Assembly (NCBI GenBank): GCA_900316305.1
Contig: ONCM01000015.1
Span: 1 to 55,638 of the forward strand
Direction of reading: 5' to 3'
DNA from: an uncultured Bacteroidales bacterium
GTDB lineage: Bacteria > Bacteroidota > Bacteroidia > Bacteroidales > WCHB1-69
DNA: 55,638 nucleotides
Shown here: one piece after another, positions 43,269 to 53,523 of the stretch
Numbering within the stretch: the first letter of the stretch is position 1
Layout: every line of letters begins with the position of its first letter
Notes under the pieces: model-generated
What the model was told of the DNA's origin: nothing
Seen by the model: only the letters and a program-made list of their open reading frames with translations
Database searches by the model: none
Translations under genes and position numbers: made by a program

Positions 43269-44006
43269 AAAAAGGTACTGTTATTAGTAGTTTTTGCCAT
43301 CAGTTTGGTGGCTTGTACGGACCGGAATGTGTCGGTCAAAATTTCCGGTGATATCCAAGACGGCGGAAACAAGAAGATCCGACTGGCGCTGATTACCGCC
43401 AATGGCATGGACATCATCGATTCCACGACCATGCACAACGGTCATTTCGAATTCAAACTATCCTCTGAAAATGAGCTGATAAAAGAACGCGAGAACAGTC
43501 CGATGATGTTCCAGCTCTTCCTGACGGAGGAGAACAGTCTGGCAACGATGGCCAAAAAGGGCGAGCATCTCAAAATTACCGCCAACGCAGACGATCTGAC
43601 GCGTACCTACCACGTCAGCGGCGGCGAGGAGGCGGTGCTGATGCAGCAGCTCGACAGCGCTTTGACCGCTTTTGTGATTCCGACCGAAAAACTCTATGAA
43701 ACCTATCAGAAAAATGTGGACAACGACTCGGCGCGGGCCGAAATTGAGGCACAATATGTGGAAATGTTGAAGCATCATCGCGCTTATCTGCAGCAATTTA
43801 TCGACAACCATCCGAACAATATGGCCTGCTACATCGCATTTTACCAAAGTTATAACCGGCGCAATTTCTTCGACCCCTATCTAGATCTGGACGTGCTGAA
43901 GCGGATCAACGCCAACCTGTCAAAGGTCTATCCTGAAAGCGAATACGTGAAGACGATGACGCATGTGGCAGAGATGATGGAGCGGCGGACGCAGGAGAAT
44001 GAATAA
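43266..44006 (+). CDS. DUF4369-type lipoprotein
   Basis: A 246-residue lipoprotein (lipobox SLVAC). Residues about 20-110 resemble the DUF4369 domain that precedes thioredoxin-like domains in Bacteroidetes thiol:disulfide proteins (KISGDIQDGGNKKIRLALI, DSTTMHNGHFEFKL). The remainder is helical (LDSALTAFVIPTEKLYETY, HHRAYLQQFIDNHPNNMACYIAFYQSY), the linker region of such proteins. The C-terminal thioredoxin domain with CxxC is missing, so this is the front half of that family. Its ATG is the last rung of the ladder. Confidence 0.78.
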   Translation: MKKVLLLVVFAISLVACTDRNVSVKISGDIQDGGNKKIRLALITANGMDIIDSTTMHNGHFEFKLSSENELIKERENSPMMFQLFLTEENSLATMAKKGEHLKITANADDLTRTYHVSGGEEAVLMQQLDSALTAFVIPTEKLYETYQKNVDNDSARAEIEAQYVEMLKHHRAYLQQFIDNHPNNMACYIAFYQSYNRRNFFDPYLDLDVLKRINANLSKVYPESEYVKTMTHVAEMMERRTQENE

Positions 44007-44015
44007 CCTTTTTCG

Positions 44016-44023
44016 TACTTTTG
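44016..44023 (+). promoter_or_regulatory. -7 box for purE
   Basis: TCGTACTTTTGTC, 31 bp before the purE ATG. Confidence 0.6.
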
Positions 44024-44054
44024 TCTTTTCATTAATTATTAAAAATAGAGAACT

Positions 44055-44561
44055 ATGCAACCCTTAGTCAGTATTATCATGGGCAGCACCTCCGATCTTC
44101 CGGTGATGGAAGCTGCCTTCAAATTCTTTGACAGTCAAGAGATTCCGTTTGAAGTGCTGGCTTTGTCGGCACACCGCACACCCGACGAGGTAGCCGAATA
44201 TGCCAAGAACGCGCACCAGCGCGGCATCAAAGTGATCATCGCCGGCGCTGGCATGGCCGCTCATCTGCCCGGCGTAATTGCCGCCATGACCCCGCTGCCC
44301 GTCATCGGCGTGCCCATCAAGTCCTCCCTCGAAGGTATGGATGCCGCCCTTGCCATGCTGCAGATGCCTCCCGGAATCCCCGTGGCCACCGTCGCCATCA
44401 ACGGCGCCCAGAACGCCGCCATCCTCGCCCTGCAAATGCTCAGCGTCAATAATCCCGAAATGATGGCTAAAGTGGTGACCTTCAAGCAGAACCTCAAGCA
44501 GAAAATCGTCAAGGCCAACGCCGACCTCGCCCAAGTCTCCTACACCTTCAAGACCAACTAA
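44055..44561 (+). CDS. purE: N5-carboxyaminoimidazole ribonucleotide mutase
   Basis: A 168-residue class I PurE that moves the carboxyl of N5-CAIR to give CAIR in purine synthesis. [12 protein letters not shown] is the phosphate-binding motif, [14 protein letters not shown] has the catalytic His, and [25 protein letters not shown] follows. Length is normal. purK is not adjacent. Its last codons blend into an octamer array. Confidence 0.96.
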   Translation: MQPLVSIIMGSTSDLPVMEAAFKFFDSQEIPFEVLALSAHRTPDEVAEYAKNAHQRGIKVIIAGAGMAAHLPGVIAAMTPLPVIGVPIKSSLEGMDAALAMLQMPPGIPVATVAINGAQNAAILALQMLSVNNPEMMAKVVTFKQNLKQKIVKANADLAQVSYTFKTN

Positions 44562-44625
44562 ACTCCTAAACTACTAAGCTCCTAAGCTCCTAAGCTACTA
44601 AACTTCTAAGCTCCTAAACTTTTAA
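44556..44625 (+). repeat. Octamer array, RCTNCTAA family
   Basis: ACTCCTAA, ACTACTAA, GCTCCTAA, GCTCCTAA, GCTACTAA, ACTTCTAA, GCTCCTAA, ACTTTTAA, starting at the purE stop codon and ending 8 bp before the next ATG. Confidence 0.88.
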
Positions 44626-44632
44626 CCCCCTC

Positions 44633-47600
44633 ATGTTCAAGGTCTATTCCGCCTCCGCTGGCGCTGGCAAAACCTACAATCTGGTGCTCGACTACTTGGC
44701 CGCCTGTTTCAAAAGCCATCTGTCTGGTTTTCTGAAACTTGTCAACAAGAAAGAGTACCAATGCGATCATTGTACCGGTTACAAGCAGATTCTGGCCATC
44801 ACGTTCACCAATAACGCCGGCTCAGAGATGAAGGACCGGGTGGTGAGGCAATTGCACGCCTTTGCCTTCGTCCAAACGGTGGAAGACCTCAACGCAGACG
44901 ATTTCGACAATCTGAGTATCAAAGTTTTCGGAGATGACTCCCCCTTGTCAGCAGAAGACCGTTTTATCTTCCTGAATCGAACTGCCAAGGCATTGCTACA
45001 CGACATTTTGTACGATTACGCCCAGTTCAGCATCACCACCATCGACAGTTTCATCCAACGGGTGATTCGCTCCTCGGCACTCTACCTCAACCTCAGCATG
45101 AACTACGCCGTCCAAATTCGTCTCAACGACTTCTTCAGGATGGCTATCGAACAGTATATCTGCGAGTTGTCTTCTAATAATGGACAATTCGATGTGGTGG
45201 TGAAAGAGCTGATACAACAGATGGAGGACAAGGGGAAGGCGAACATCCGCCGCTTCCTCACCAACAATCTGAAAATCCTCTATCAAGACACGGAAAAGAG
45301 CCATCCTTTTGTAAAGAATCTGTCAGATATTACTGTTTTACAGAAGGTTATAGACTCCTGGCGCATGGAATGCAAAACCATTGAGAACGTCTGCAAGGCC
45401 GCCATAAAACCGCTATGTGAAGAAGCATTAGCGATTTTCATCCAAGCAGGATTGGAAGGCATCGCCCCTAACGGCTCCTCGAAATGGAACGAATGGTTCA
45501 AGACGGTGCAAGAAGATCCTTTCGAGAAGAGCAAAGGATTCGAAAACAGTAAGTTACAGAAAGGTATCAACCCAGACAGAATCTTCAACAAGGCTCCAAA
45601 AGCGGAAGATTTACGGGATTCTTACATTCAGCAAATCATCGCTCTTTTTGAGCAAATCAAAGCGAAAGTGGAACCTTTCGCCCGACGTTATTTCACCTGT
45701 CGCGCACTAAGTCAGAACGCCAACGGATTGCTGGTACTCAGCACTTTAGCAAGTCATATCGAAGAAATCAAGACGAAGACCGACTCCTTCTTCCTATCGG
45801 AAAGCAACCCATTGCTGAACGACAAGATTACCAGCGGTGAAGGGGATTCGCTGTTCGACAAATTCCACTTTTACCGGCATCTCTTCATCGATGAGTTCCA
45901 AGACACCTCGCTGATGCAGTGGGAAGATTTGAAACCAATGATAATCAATGCTTTAAGCGATGGTGGAGATACAACCCTCTTCGGCGACGTGAAGCAATCG
46001 ATTTACCGGTTCCGGAATGGGGATGTGGACCTTTTCTACTGGTTGATGGATTACGACCGGCTTACGAAATCCGCCACTGACCAAGATGTCGCAAACCTGG
46101 TGCACAAAGATTCGTTCAAAACGGAGCCTTTGAGAGTCAACAGGCGTTCGTATTCCTCTATCATTCAGTTTAATAACAACTTTTTCCAGTATTATGCGAA
46201 AAAGGTAAACAAAGAAGGATACTACAGCGAAGTAGAGCAGGATTATCCGGAGAAAAAAAAGGGTGGTTTAGTACAACTTTTTTGCTATAACAAAAAGGAT
46301 TTCAAAGACATACGAACTGTATGGAGCGGTTGTTCGGAGGAATTCTTCCAGAATGTTTATTTGCAGATGAAGGCCGAAGAGGCGGAACTATTGTATGCGG
46401 TGATGGATGCGAAAAACAGAGGTTACGAATATGGGCAAATGGCAGTGCTGCTACGGGGGCGTGCCAAGTGCAATCTCTTTGCCCAACGGCTGATGGCCGC
46501 AGGGGTCCCTGTGGAAACTTCCGATTCGCTACAACTCTGCGATAATCCAGGGATCAACCTGTTAATCAGCACCTTGAATCGAATTATCCATCCTGATGAC
46601 AAACTCGCACAAACGACCATCCTGCACTATCTCGCCAATAAATGCCAACTGCCACTCCATTCCGTGTTGGAAAAGTGTGAACGGACGAGTTTCTTCGAGG
46701 TGATGGCTTCGCAATTCCAAAAACCTGATATCCAAGAACTTTTCAGTCGTTGGAAGCAGGAACCGCTGCAGGTAACAGTCAAAGAGTTGATTCGGTTCTA
46801 CGATTTCCAAGAGGACGAGAATCCGTTCATCGCCGATTTTCTGGATCTGGTGCACGAGTATGTGCAGACTCAGGCGGCCTCCATCGGCGGCTTCCTCGAC
46901 TGGTGGAACGATCTCCACACGTCTGGGGAGACCATTCCGCGCCTCTCCCTGTCAGGCTCCACCGGCGCCGTACGCTTGATGACCATCCATGCCTCCAAAG
47001 GAATGGAATTCCCCGTGGTCATCACATGGTGCAACGCCTCCACCCCACAACCCACCTCCTATTGGGTTCAGGACACAGTTTCCGAACAATACTGCTACAT
47101 AGAGCATAAAAAGAATTTGCAATTCTCTGATTTTCAACCAGAATACGAAGAAGAGGAGGACAAGCGACAACTGGATGTACTGAACCTGTGGTATGTCGAT
47201 TTCACCCGCGCGAAAGACATGCTCTACATCCTGACGGAGTTTCCGGAACAGTCCAAATCCGACGAGTACGACATCAAAAATCTGTTAAAATCTTTTGCCA
47301 ACAACGAATATACAGACTCCCAAATCGAAGTGCAGAAACAGCACGAGACGCTTTACTATTACGGCGATTTCGACTGGCAGAAGCCTAACAAGAAGGCCGA
47401 AAAGCAGGAAAAGGAGAATCCGCTTCGGGTCACCTGCTCAGAAATGACTTTCTGCGACAACGAATCGATGTCCGTCAAATCCTCCGAAACTGTTTCCGAG
47501 GCTATCGACACGGGTACGCATATCCACCAGTTTTTGCAAAAATTAACACAGTTCCCCAACACACAAGAAGAGCGCGAAAAACTGGTGGCCGACGAACCGG

Positions 47601-47902
47601 AAGAGATTCGCGAACGTCTGCTCCAACTGTTCGAACGAACGGAAAAAGACCCCACCTTACGTCCCTATTTCTATCTGGATGAGGGAGATAGCGTACTGAA
47701 CGAAATCCCCATCGTCACCCAAAACGGAGCCACGTTGCGACCCGACCGCATCGTCATGAAATCCGACCATGTGATGATTATCGACTACAAGACGGGGCGG
47801 GAATATGCCGCCAAATACGAAGCGCAATTGGAAGAGTACGTCCAGTGTTTGAGAGAGATGGGTTACCCCGACGTGCGCAAGGATATCTTGTATGTGAGCT
47901 GA
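44633..47902 (+). CDS. AddA/RecB-like UvrD helicase with PD-(D/E)XK nuclease
   Basis: A 1089-residue double-strand-break repair enzyme. Walker A is ASAGAGKTYNLVL (7-19), the Walker B motif is FIDEFQDTSLMQW (near residue 420), and the SF1 motif DVKQSIYRFRNGD follows. MTIHASKGMEFPVVI and LWYVDFTRAKDML complete the helicase. The C-terminal nuclease has RPDRIV and IIDYKTG. Bacteroidetes use a two-subunit AddAB-type complex to process DNA ends, but the AddB partner is not adjacent (purE is upstream, guaB downstream). Confidence 0.9.
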   Translation: MFKVYSASAGAGKTYNLVLDYLAACFKSHLSGFLKLVNKKEYQCDHCTGYKQILAITFTNNAGSEMKDRVVRQLHAFAFVQTVEDLNADDFDNLSIKVFGDDSPLSAEDRFIFLNRTAKALLHDILYDYAQFSITTIDSFIQRVIRSSALYLNLSMNYAVQIRLNDFFRMAIEQYICELSSNNGQFDVVVKELIQQMEDKGKANIRRFLTNNLKILYQDTEKSHPFVKNLSDITVLQKVIDSWRMECKTIENVCKAAIKPLCEEALAIFIQAGLEGIAPNGSSKWNEWFKTVQEDPFEKSKGFENSKLQKGINPDRIFNKAPKAEDLRDSYIQQIIALFEQIKAKVEPFARRYFTCRALSQNANGLLVLSTLASHIEEIKTKTDSFFLSESNPLLNDKITSGEGDSLFDKFHFYRHLFIDEFQDTSLMQWEDLKPMIINALSDGGDTTLFGDVKQSIYRFRNGDVDLFYWLMDYDRLTKSATDQDVANLVHKDSFKTEPLRVNRRSYSSIIQFNNNFFQYYAKKVNKEGYYSEVEQDYPEKKKGGLVQLFCYNKKDFKDIRTVWSGCSEEFFQNVYLQMKAEEAELLYAVMDAKNRGYEYGQMAVLLRGRAKCNLFAQRLMAAGVPVETSDSLQLCDNPGINLLISTLNRIIHPDDKLAQTTILHYLANKCQLPLHSVLEKCERTSFFEVMASQFQKPDIQELFSRWKQEPLQVTVKELIRFYDFQEDENPFIADFLDLVHEYVQTQAASIGGFLDWWNDLHTSGETIPRLSLSGSTGAVRLMTIHASKGMEFPVVITWCNASTPQPTSYWVQDTVSEQYCYIEHKKNLQFSDFQPEYEEEEDKRQLDVLNLWYVDFTRAKDMLYILTEFPEQSKSDEYDIKNLLKSFANNEYTDSQIEVQKQHETLYYYGDFDWQKPNKKAEKQEKENPLRVTCSEMTFCDNESMSVKSSETVSEAIDTGTHIHQFLQKLTQFPNTQEEREKLVADEPEEIRERLLQLFERTEKDPTLRPYFYLDEGDSVLNEIPIVTQNGATLRPDRIVMKSDHVMIIDYKTGREYAAKYEAQLEEYVQCLREMGYPDVRKDILYVS

Positions 47903-47951
47903 ACGGGAAAAATATTTTGCGGGACAATGGCCGTATATCAAAAAATTTCCT

Positions 47952-47959
47952 ATTTTTGC
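47952..47959 (+). promoter_or_regulatory. -7 box for guaB
   Basis: CCTATTTTTGCGCG, 22 bp before the guaB ATG. Confidence 0.65.
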
Positions 47960-47969
47960 GCGAAAATAA

Positions 47970-49460
<1,491 letters not shown>

Positions 49461-49487
49461 GTCAGAAATCATTTAAAATTAAACGTT

Positions 49488-50336
49488 ATGAAAAATAAGA
49501 ATCTCATTGTAGGTGTTGACTTCTCCAACAGCTCCCTCAACGCCATGCGCCATGCCGTTTCCATCGCGATGAAGACTGGCGCCGACCTGCACCTCGTGTG
49601 GGTGAAAACCCCCGGTGTCGCGCATAATATTGTCGAAGACGACGGTGGCAATTACATCAGCAAAGGCCAAGCCACTTTGGAAGATTGGAAGAACCAATGC
49701 AAGATGGAATCCCCTGAAACAGATGTTTTTACCGTCATTTTGGAAGGAAAAGTTCATCTGGAACTGACCAAATATGCCGCCAACCAGCCCAACGCCATGA
49801 TTGTGATGGGCACCCACGGCACCTCCGGATTCGAAGAAGGCTATATCGGTAACAACGCCAACCGACTGATCAGAAACTCCAACGTGCCGATCCTGATCAT
49901 GCGTGAGAACATTGAAATCAAACGCGACCTGCACAATATCTATGCCCCTATCGACCTTAGCTTCGAGACGTTGCAGAAGATGCGCTACGCCACCTATCTG
50001 GGCAAACGCTTTGCTGCCAAAGTCTCCATCGTGGGCATCTATTATCCGAACAACGCCGACACGCGCCACATCATCAACGTGCAGATGCGCCACGCCGCCG
50101 ACATGTGCGAAGATGCCAACGTACGTCATGAAATGATTCCATTGACCGTGCAAAAGGACTATGTGCAGACGCTGCTGAACCACGCCCATGAACTGGACTC
50201 CAACCTGATCGTCATCATGCGCGAGGAGAGCGAAACGGACTTCACCTCCAACTCGAACATGACGGAGATCCTCAGTACCTCCAAGATGCCGTTGCTGATT
50301 ATCCCCAACGTACAATCCGCAGGTCTCGGCAGATAA
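49488..50336 (+). CDS. Tandem universal stress protein
   Basis: A 282-residue cytosolic protein with two Usp-like domains. The first (1-145) has LIVGVDFSNSSLNAMRHAV and the nucleotide-binding pattern MGTHGTSGFEEGYIG..NRLIRNSNVPILIM, with Asn where an ATP-binding Usp has Ser/Thr. The second (150-282) is divergent and lacks the GxxG loop. Usp proteins are induced by starvation or damage. Its stop overlaps the flavin reductase ATG by one base, so the two are coupled. Confidence 0.85.
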   Translation: MKNKNLIVGVDFSNSSLNAMRHAVSIAMKTGADLHLVWVKTPGVAHNIVEDDGGNYISKGQATLEDWKNQCKMESPETDVFTVILEGKVHLELTKYAANQPNAMIVMGTHGTSGFEEGYIGNNANRLIRNSNVPILIMRENIEIKRDLHNIYAPIDLSFETLQKMRYATYLGKRFAAKVSIVGIYYPNNADTRHIINVQMRHAADMCEDANVRHEMIPLTVQKDYVQTLLNHAHELDSNLIVIMREESETDFTSNSNMTEILSTSKMPLLIIPNVQSAGLGR

Positions 50337-50914
50337 TGGCAAAAATCCGAAAACGGCTGCTGCGCGGCGGAAACATGCTCAACCCCACTCCGGTGGTGAT
50401 GGTTTCCTGCGGAAGCACGCCGGATGAATACAATATAATTACCATCGCATGGGCGGGTACGATTAATTCGGACCCGCCTATGTGTTCCATTTCTGTACGC
50501 CCCGAAAGACACTCCTACGACATCATCAAACGGGAAGGCTCATTTGTTATCAATCTGGTAAACAAAGAGTTGACCCCATTTGCCGACTGGTGTGGCGTTC
50601 GTTCGGGCAAAAAGTACAACAAGTTTATGGAAACCGGACTTACCCCAGTCCGCGCCTCCAAGGTCAATGCCCCGATGATTGAGGAATCGCCTGTGAATCT
50701 GGAATGTAAGGTCACGCAGATCATCCCGATGGGTTCTCATGATCTCTTCCTTGCCGAAGTGGTCGCCGTACATGTCAACGAATCCCTGTTTTCCAAGAAA
50801 ACGGATGCCATAGAGCTGTTTCGTGCTAATTTGGTGACCTATTCGCACGGTCATTACTACACCTTGGGCGAAAAACTTGGAAAATTCGGCTTTTCGGTGG
50901 AGAAAAAGAAATAA
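50336..50914 (+). CDS. Flavin reductase-like (FMN-binding split barrel) protein
   Basis: A 192-residue protein. PVVMVSCGSTPDEYNIITIAWAG, PPMCSISVRPERHSY and GSFVINLVNKEL match the FMN split-barrel core. YTLGEKLGKFGFSV at the end resembles ferric or flavin reductases of the Bacteroidetes. Partners and electron acceptor are unknown. Its start overlaps the universal stress gene stop. Confidence 0.87.
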   Translation: MAKIRKRLLRGGNMLNPTPVVMVSCGSTPDEYNIITIAWAGTINSDPPMCSISVRPERHSYDIIKREGSFVINLVNKELTPFADWCGVRSGKKYNKFMETGLTPVRASKVNAPMIEESPVNLECKVTQIIPMGSHDLFLAEVVAVHVNESLFSKKTDAIELFRANLVTYSHGHYYTLGEKLGKFGFSVEKKK

Positions 50915-50931
50915 ATTCGCTGAAAACGTAG

Positions 50932-51714
50932 TTAGAAATCGATTTCTATCCCGTCCTCTTTTAAGTATTGGTAAATCTGGTGGAATTTTTCCTCTTCAGG
51001 CAGGTCTGCATCGACCCAGCGGATGTGGAAACCCATACGCTCCATCCGACGGAACCAGGTCATCTGCCGTTTGGAGAATTGATGGATGGCGATGTTCAGC
51101 TGCGACACCATATCGCCATAGTGCAACTCGCCTAAAAGATACAGTGTAACATACTTATATTCAAGTCCATATCGAATCAGCCGTTCGGCTGAGATCCCTT
51201 CGTCCAGCAACGCTTTGACCTCATCCACCATACCTTCCTGCAAGCGTGCCTGCAGTCTGCGGGTGATGCGTTCGCGAATATGGTCGCGCTCGCCTCGAAG
51301 TCCGATGATGGCCGAAGGAACAGGATCCGACAAAATCTGGGCATCTTCCTGAAACTGAAAACGATAACCCTGCAGTACGGCATCAATATAGAGACCGCTG
51401 CCACCACAGAGCACCACCCGTCGACCACGGTTCCGAATGTCGTTAATCGCTTTGAACGCCTCCTGTTGGTAACGATACACATTGTACCTCACCCCTGGCT
51501 CCTCCACATCGATGAGATGGTAAGGAATCGGATTCCCATCATATTGGTACTCAGATAAATCCTTTCCGGAACCGATATCCATGCGACGAAAGACCTGGCG
51601 GGAGTCCGCACTGACGATTTCCCCGCCCAGTTCGGCGGCAATACGCACCGCTACACCGGTTTTTCCGGTAGCGGTAGGTCCTAACACGGTGATTATCGGT
51701 TCGTAGTCGTTCAT
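50932..51714 (-). CDS. miaA: MiaA-like tRNA dimethylallyltransferase lacking part of the insert domain
   Basis: A 260-residue protein. The P-loop is GPTATGKTG (11-19), SADSRQVFRRMDIGSGK is the substrate region and VLCGGSGLYIDAVLQGY the next motif. C-terminal KRQMTWFRRMERM is the family's RQ..WFR motif. Compared with E. coli-type MiaA, about 45-55 residues between the GLYI region and RERITRRLQARL are missing, including the usual PND..R.RALE segment. MiaA adds dimethylallyl to A37 of tRNAs reading UNN codons. Bacteroidetes carry MiaA paralogues, so this may be a second, shorter form. It overlaps the phosphoesterase by 4 bp. Confidence 0.88.
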   Translation of the reverse strand: MNDYEPIITVLGPTATGKTGVAVRIAAELGGEIVSADSRQVFRRMDIGSGKDLSEYQYDGNPIPYHLIDVEEPGVRYNVYRYQQEAFKAINDIRNRGRRVVLCGGSGLYIDAVLQGYRFQFQEDAQILSDPVPSAIIGLRGERDHIRERITRRLQARLQEGMVDEVKALLDEGISAERLIRYGLEYKYVTLYLLGELHYGDMVSQLNIAIHQFSKRQMTWFRRMERMGFHIRWVDADLPEEEKFHQIYQYLKEDGIEIDF

Positions 51715-52217
51715 TTGACAGGGGTTTGCTTGGGAATGTCGAAAATGTCCATATTCTTGATTTCTTCGCCCTCAATCTCGAAACGAAGCATGGTAAGTCG
51801 GGTATGGATTCCATACTTACCCGCCGCTCCTGGGTTGATAAAGAGGAGGTTATGGTATTTGTCGTACATGATTTTCAGGATGTGGGAGTGGCCCGCCACG
51901 AAAATAGTGGGTTTCTCCTTGCGGATAATCTCCAACGCCTTGGGCTGGTAACGTCCCGGAGAACCAACGATATGCATCAACGCAACTTTGTGCTTTTCGC
52001 ACGTAAAGATCTCATATTCATCGATTTCACGACGAATATCCCAGTCATCGCAATTGCCATAGACCGCACGGACCGTCGGGGCTATGGCCCGCAACTCGTC
52101 AAGGATAAAGTCATCCACGATGTCACCGGCATGCCAAATCTCATCGCAGCCCTTGAAAAATTCAAAGGCATCAGGGTGCAAGTACCCATGCGTGTCGGAA
52201 AGTACGCCTATTTTCAT
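51711..52217 (-). CDS. YfcE/MJ0936-like metallophosphoesterase
   Basis: A 168-residue calcineurin-fold phosphoesterase. The metal sites are GVLSDTHGYLHP, WHAGDIVDD, VYGNCDDWD and AGHSHILK with INPGAAG before the end. Such enzymes hydrolyse phosphodiesters with Mn or similar ions; the physiological substrate is unknown. It overlaps both neighbours by 4 bp (ATGA), placing it in the middle of a coupled rlmB-phosphoesterase-miaA operon. Confidence 0.92.
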   Translation of the reverse strand: MKIGVLSDTHGYLHPDAFEFFKGCDEIWHAGDIVDDFILDELRAIAPTVRAVYGNCDDWDIRREIDEYEIFTCEKHKVALMHIVGSPGRYQPKALEIIRKEKPTIFVAGHSHILKIMYDKYHNLLFINPGAAGKYGIHTRLTMLRFEIEGEEIKNMDIFDIPKQTPVK

Positions 52218-52963
52218 TCTTTCACAGGATGACGTTGTTTCACAATCTCAAACAGGGCGATACCCGTGGCCACGGAAACATTCAGTGAACGGACTGTGCC
52301 GACCATCGGGATGTTGACCGTATCGTTGCAGTGGCGCAGATAGTCCCACGCAATGCCTTCGTACTCGTTACCCATGATCAGGCAGACAGGACCGGTGAAA
52401 TCCTTGTTATAGTGTGCATGGTTGGCTTTTTCGGTCACGCCAATCACTTCGATACCGCTATCTTTCAGGTACTGAATTACTTCCACTAGATTGGAATGCC
52501 GACACACTGGCACTTTATGGAGGGCTCCGGCGGAACTTTTCACCGCATCCTCGTTCAATTGTGCCCCACCGTTGAGCGGCAGGATGATGGCATCCACGCC
52601 AGCGCACTCGGCCGAGCGCGCGATGGCCCCCACGTTGCGCACGTCCGTGATCTTGTCAAGCATCAGCAGGAACGGCACACGCCCCTCCTCGAAGATGGTG
52701 GGTACAATATTATAGATGTCGCAATATTCGATAGCAGACAGAAAGGCAATCACCCCTTGGTGGTTCTGACGGGTCAGGCGGTTCAGCTTCTCCTGCGGCA
52801 CATACTGGAACGGAATCTTCCGCTGCCGCACCTCATAGAAGAGCTGCTTGAACAGTTCACCCTGCAAACCCTTCTGAAACAGCACCTTGTCGATGGTTTT
52901 ACCGCTCTCAATGGCTTCCATTACCGGCCTCATGCCGTAGGTTATTTCGGTGTCGTTTTTCAT
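52214..52963 (-). CDS. rlmB: 23S rRNA (guanosine-2'-O)-methyltransferase, RlmB-like
   Basis: A 249-residue SPOUT methyltransferase. The N-terminal substrate-binding domain has YGMRPVMEAIESGKTIDKVLFQ. The knotted C-terminal domain has LDKITDVRNVGAIARSAECAGVDAIIL, LIMGNEYEGI and IPMVGTVRSLNVSVATGIALFE, the three SpoU motifs. E. coli RlmB methylates G2251 of 23S rRNA; the exact target here is inferred. It leads the operon, with its ATG preceded by an ATAACCN-type array (minus strand). Confidence 0.93.
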   Translation of the reverse strand: MKNDTEITYGMRPVMEAIESGKTIDKVLFQKGLQGELFKQLFYEVRQRKIPFQYVPQEKLNRLTRQNHQGVIAFLSAIEYCDIYNIVPTIFEEGRVPFLLMLDKITDVRNVGAIARSAECAGVDAIILPLNGGAQLNEDAVKSSAGALHKVPVCRHSNLVEVIQYLKDSGIEVIGVTEKANHAHYNKDFTGPVCLIMGNEYEGIAWDYLRHCNDTVNIPMVGTVRSLNVSVATGIALFEIVKQRHPVKE

Positions 52964-52971
52964 TTCTTAAT

Positions 52972-53033
52972 GGTTATAGGTTACTGGTTATTGGTTATTG
53001 AAGCAGGTTATAGGCTATTGGTTATTGAAGCAA
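52972..53033 (-). repeat. Heptamer array, GGTTATN family, with a higher-order repeat
   Basis: GGTTATA, GGTTACT, GGTTATT, GGTTATT, GAAGCA, then GGTTATA, GGCTATT, GGTTATT, GAAGCA. On the rlmB coding strand it reads ATAACC and ends 8 bp before the ATG at 52963. Confidence 0.85.
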
Positions 53034-53087
53034 GTTGTTGTAAATATTTCTGATTTTTGTCTCTGAACGGTAAGCCATTAACTATTA

Positions 53088-53154
53088 AACAAAAACAAAA
53101 ACAAAAACAATAAACAATAAACATCAATAACCTATAACCCATAACCAATAACCA
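53088..53154. repeat. AAAAAC hexamer array followed by ATAACCN array
   Basis: Four AAAAAC units, two ATAAAC-type units, then ATAACCT, ATAACCC, ATAACCA, ATAACCA. It touches the PAS gene stop codon at 53155. Confidence 0.8.
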
Positions 53155-53493
53155 TTACAACTTAGGTTGTCTGATAAAATGCGGCATTTCCGCAGGCAAT
53201 TCCATGGATAGCTCGATATACCCCGCGAATTCGCCGTTTTCGAACCAAGGAGATTGGTAAATCAGCTTTTTGACTCCGTTTTTCTCAATCGTGTAGGCGT
53301 TGAGGTTATGGTTCTGGAGCATCTGCATCAGTTTGGTGCGGGCTGGTTCAGGATGGCAGTCCAGCAAATTTTGACCTATGATGTGATTGCCGTGACTGAG
53401 CACGCGCTCAGCCATATCGTTCATCTCCAGTATTTTACCGTCTTTATCGCAAACGGTGACGGAAAATGGGACGTTGTGAAAGTAATTCAACAT
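53155..53493 (-). CDS. Stand-alone PAS-domain protein
   Basis: A 112-residue protein that is one PAS domain: FSVTVCDKDGKILEMNDMAERVL, GQNLLDCHPEPARTKLMQML and KKLIYQSPWFENGEFAGYIEL. The NLLDCHPEP motif resembles PAS domains that bind haem or a small ligand in anaerobe redox sensors. There is no kinase, cyclase or DNA-binding part; it may be a soluble sensor subunit. Partners are not adjacent. Confidence 0.8.
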   Translation of the reverse strand: MLNYFHNVPFSVTVCDKDGKILEMNDMAERVLSHGNHIIGQNLLDCHPEPARTKLMQMLQNHNLNAYTIEKNGVKKLIYQSPWFENGEFAGYIELSMELPAEMPHFIRQPKL

Positions 53494-53523
53494 AATGACA
53501 ATATTTAGAAAGTGGGATAACGG

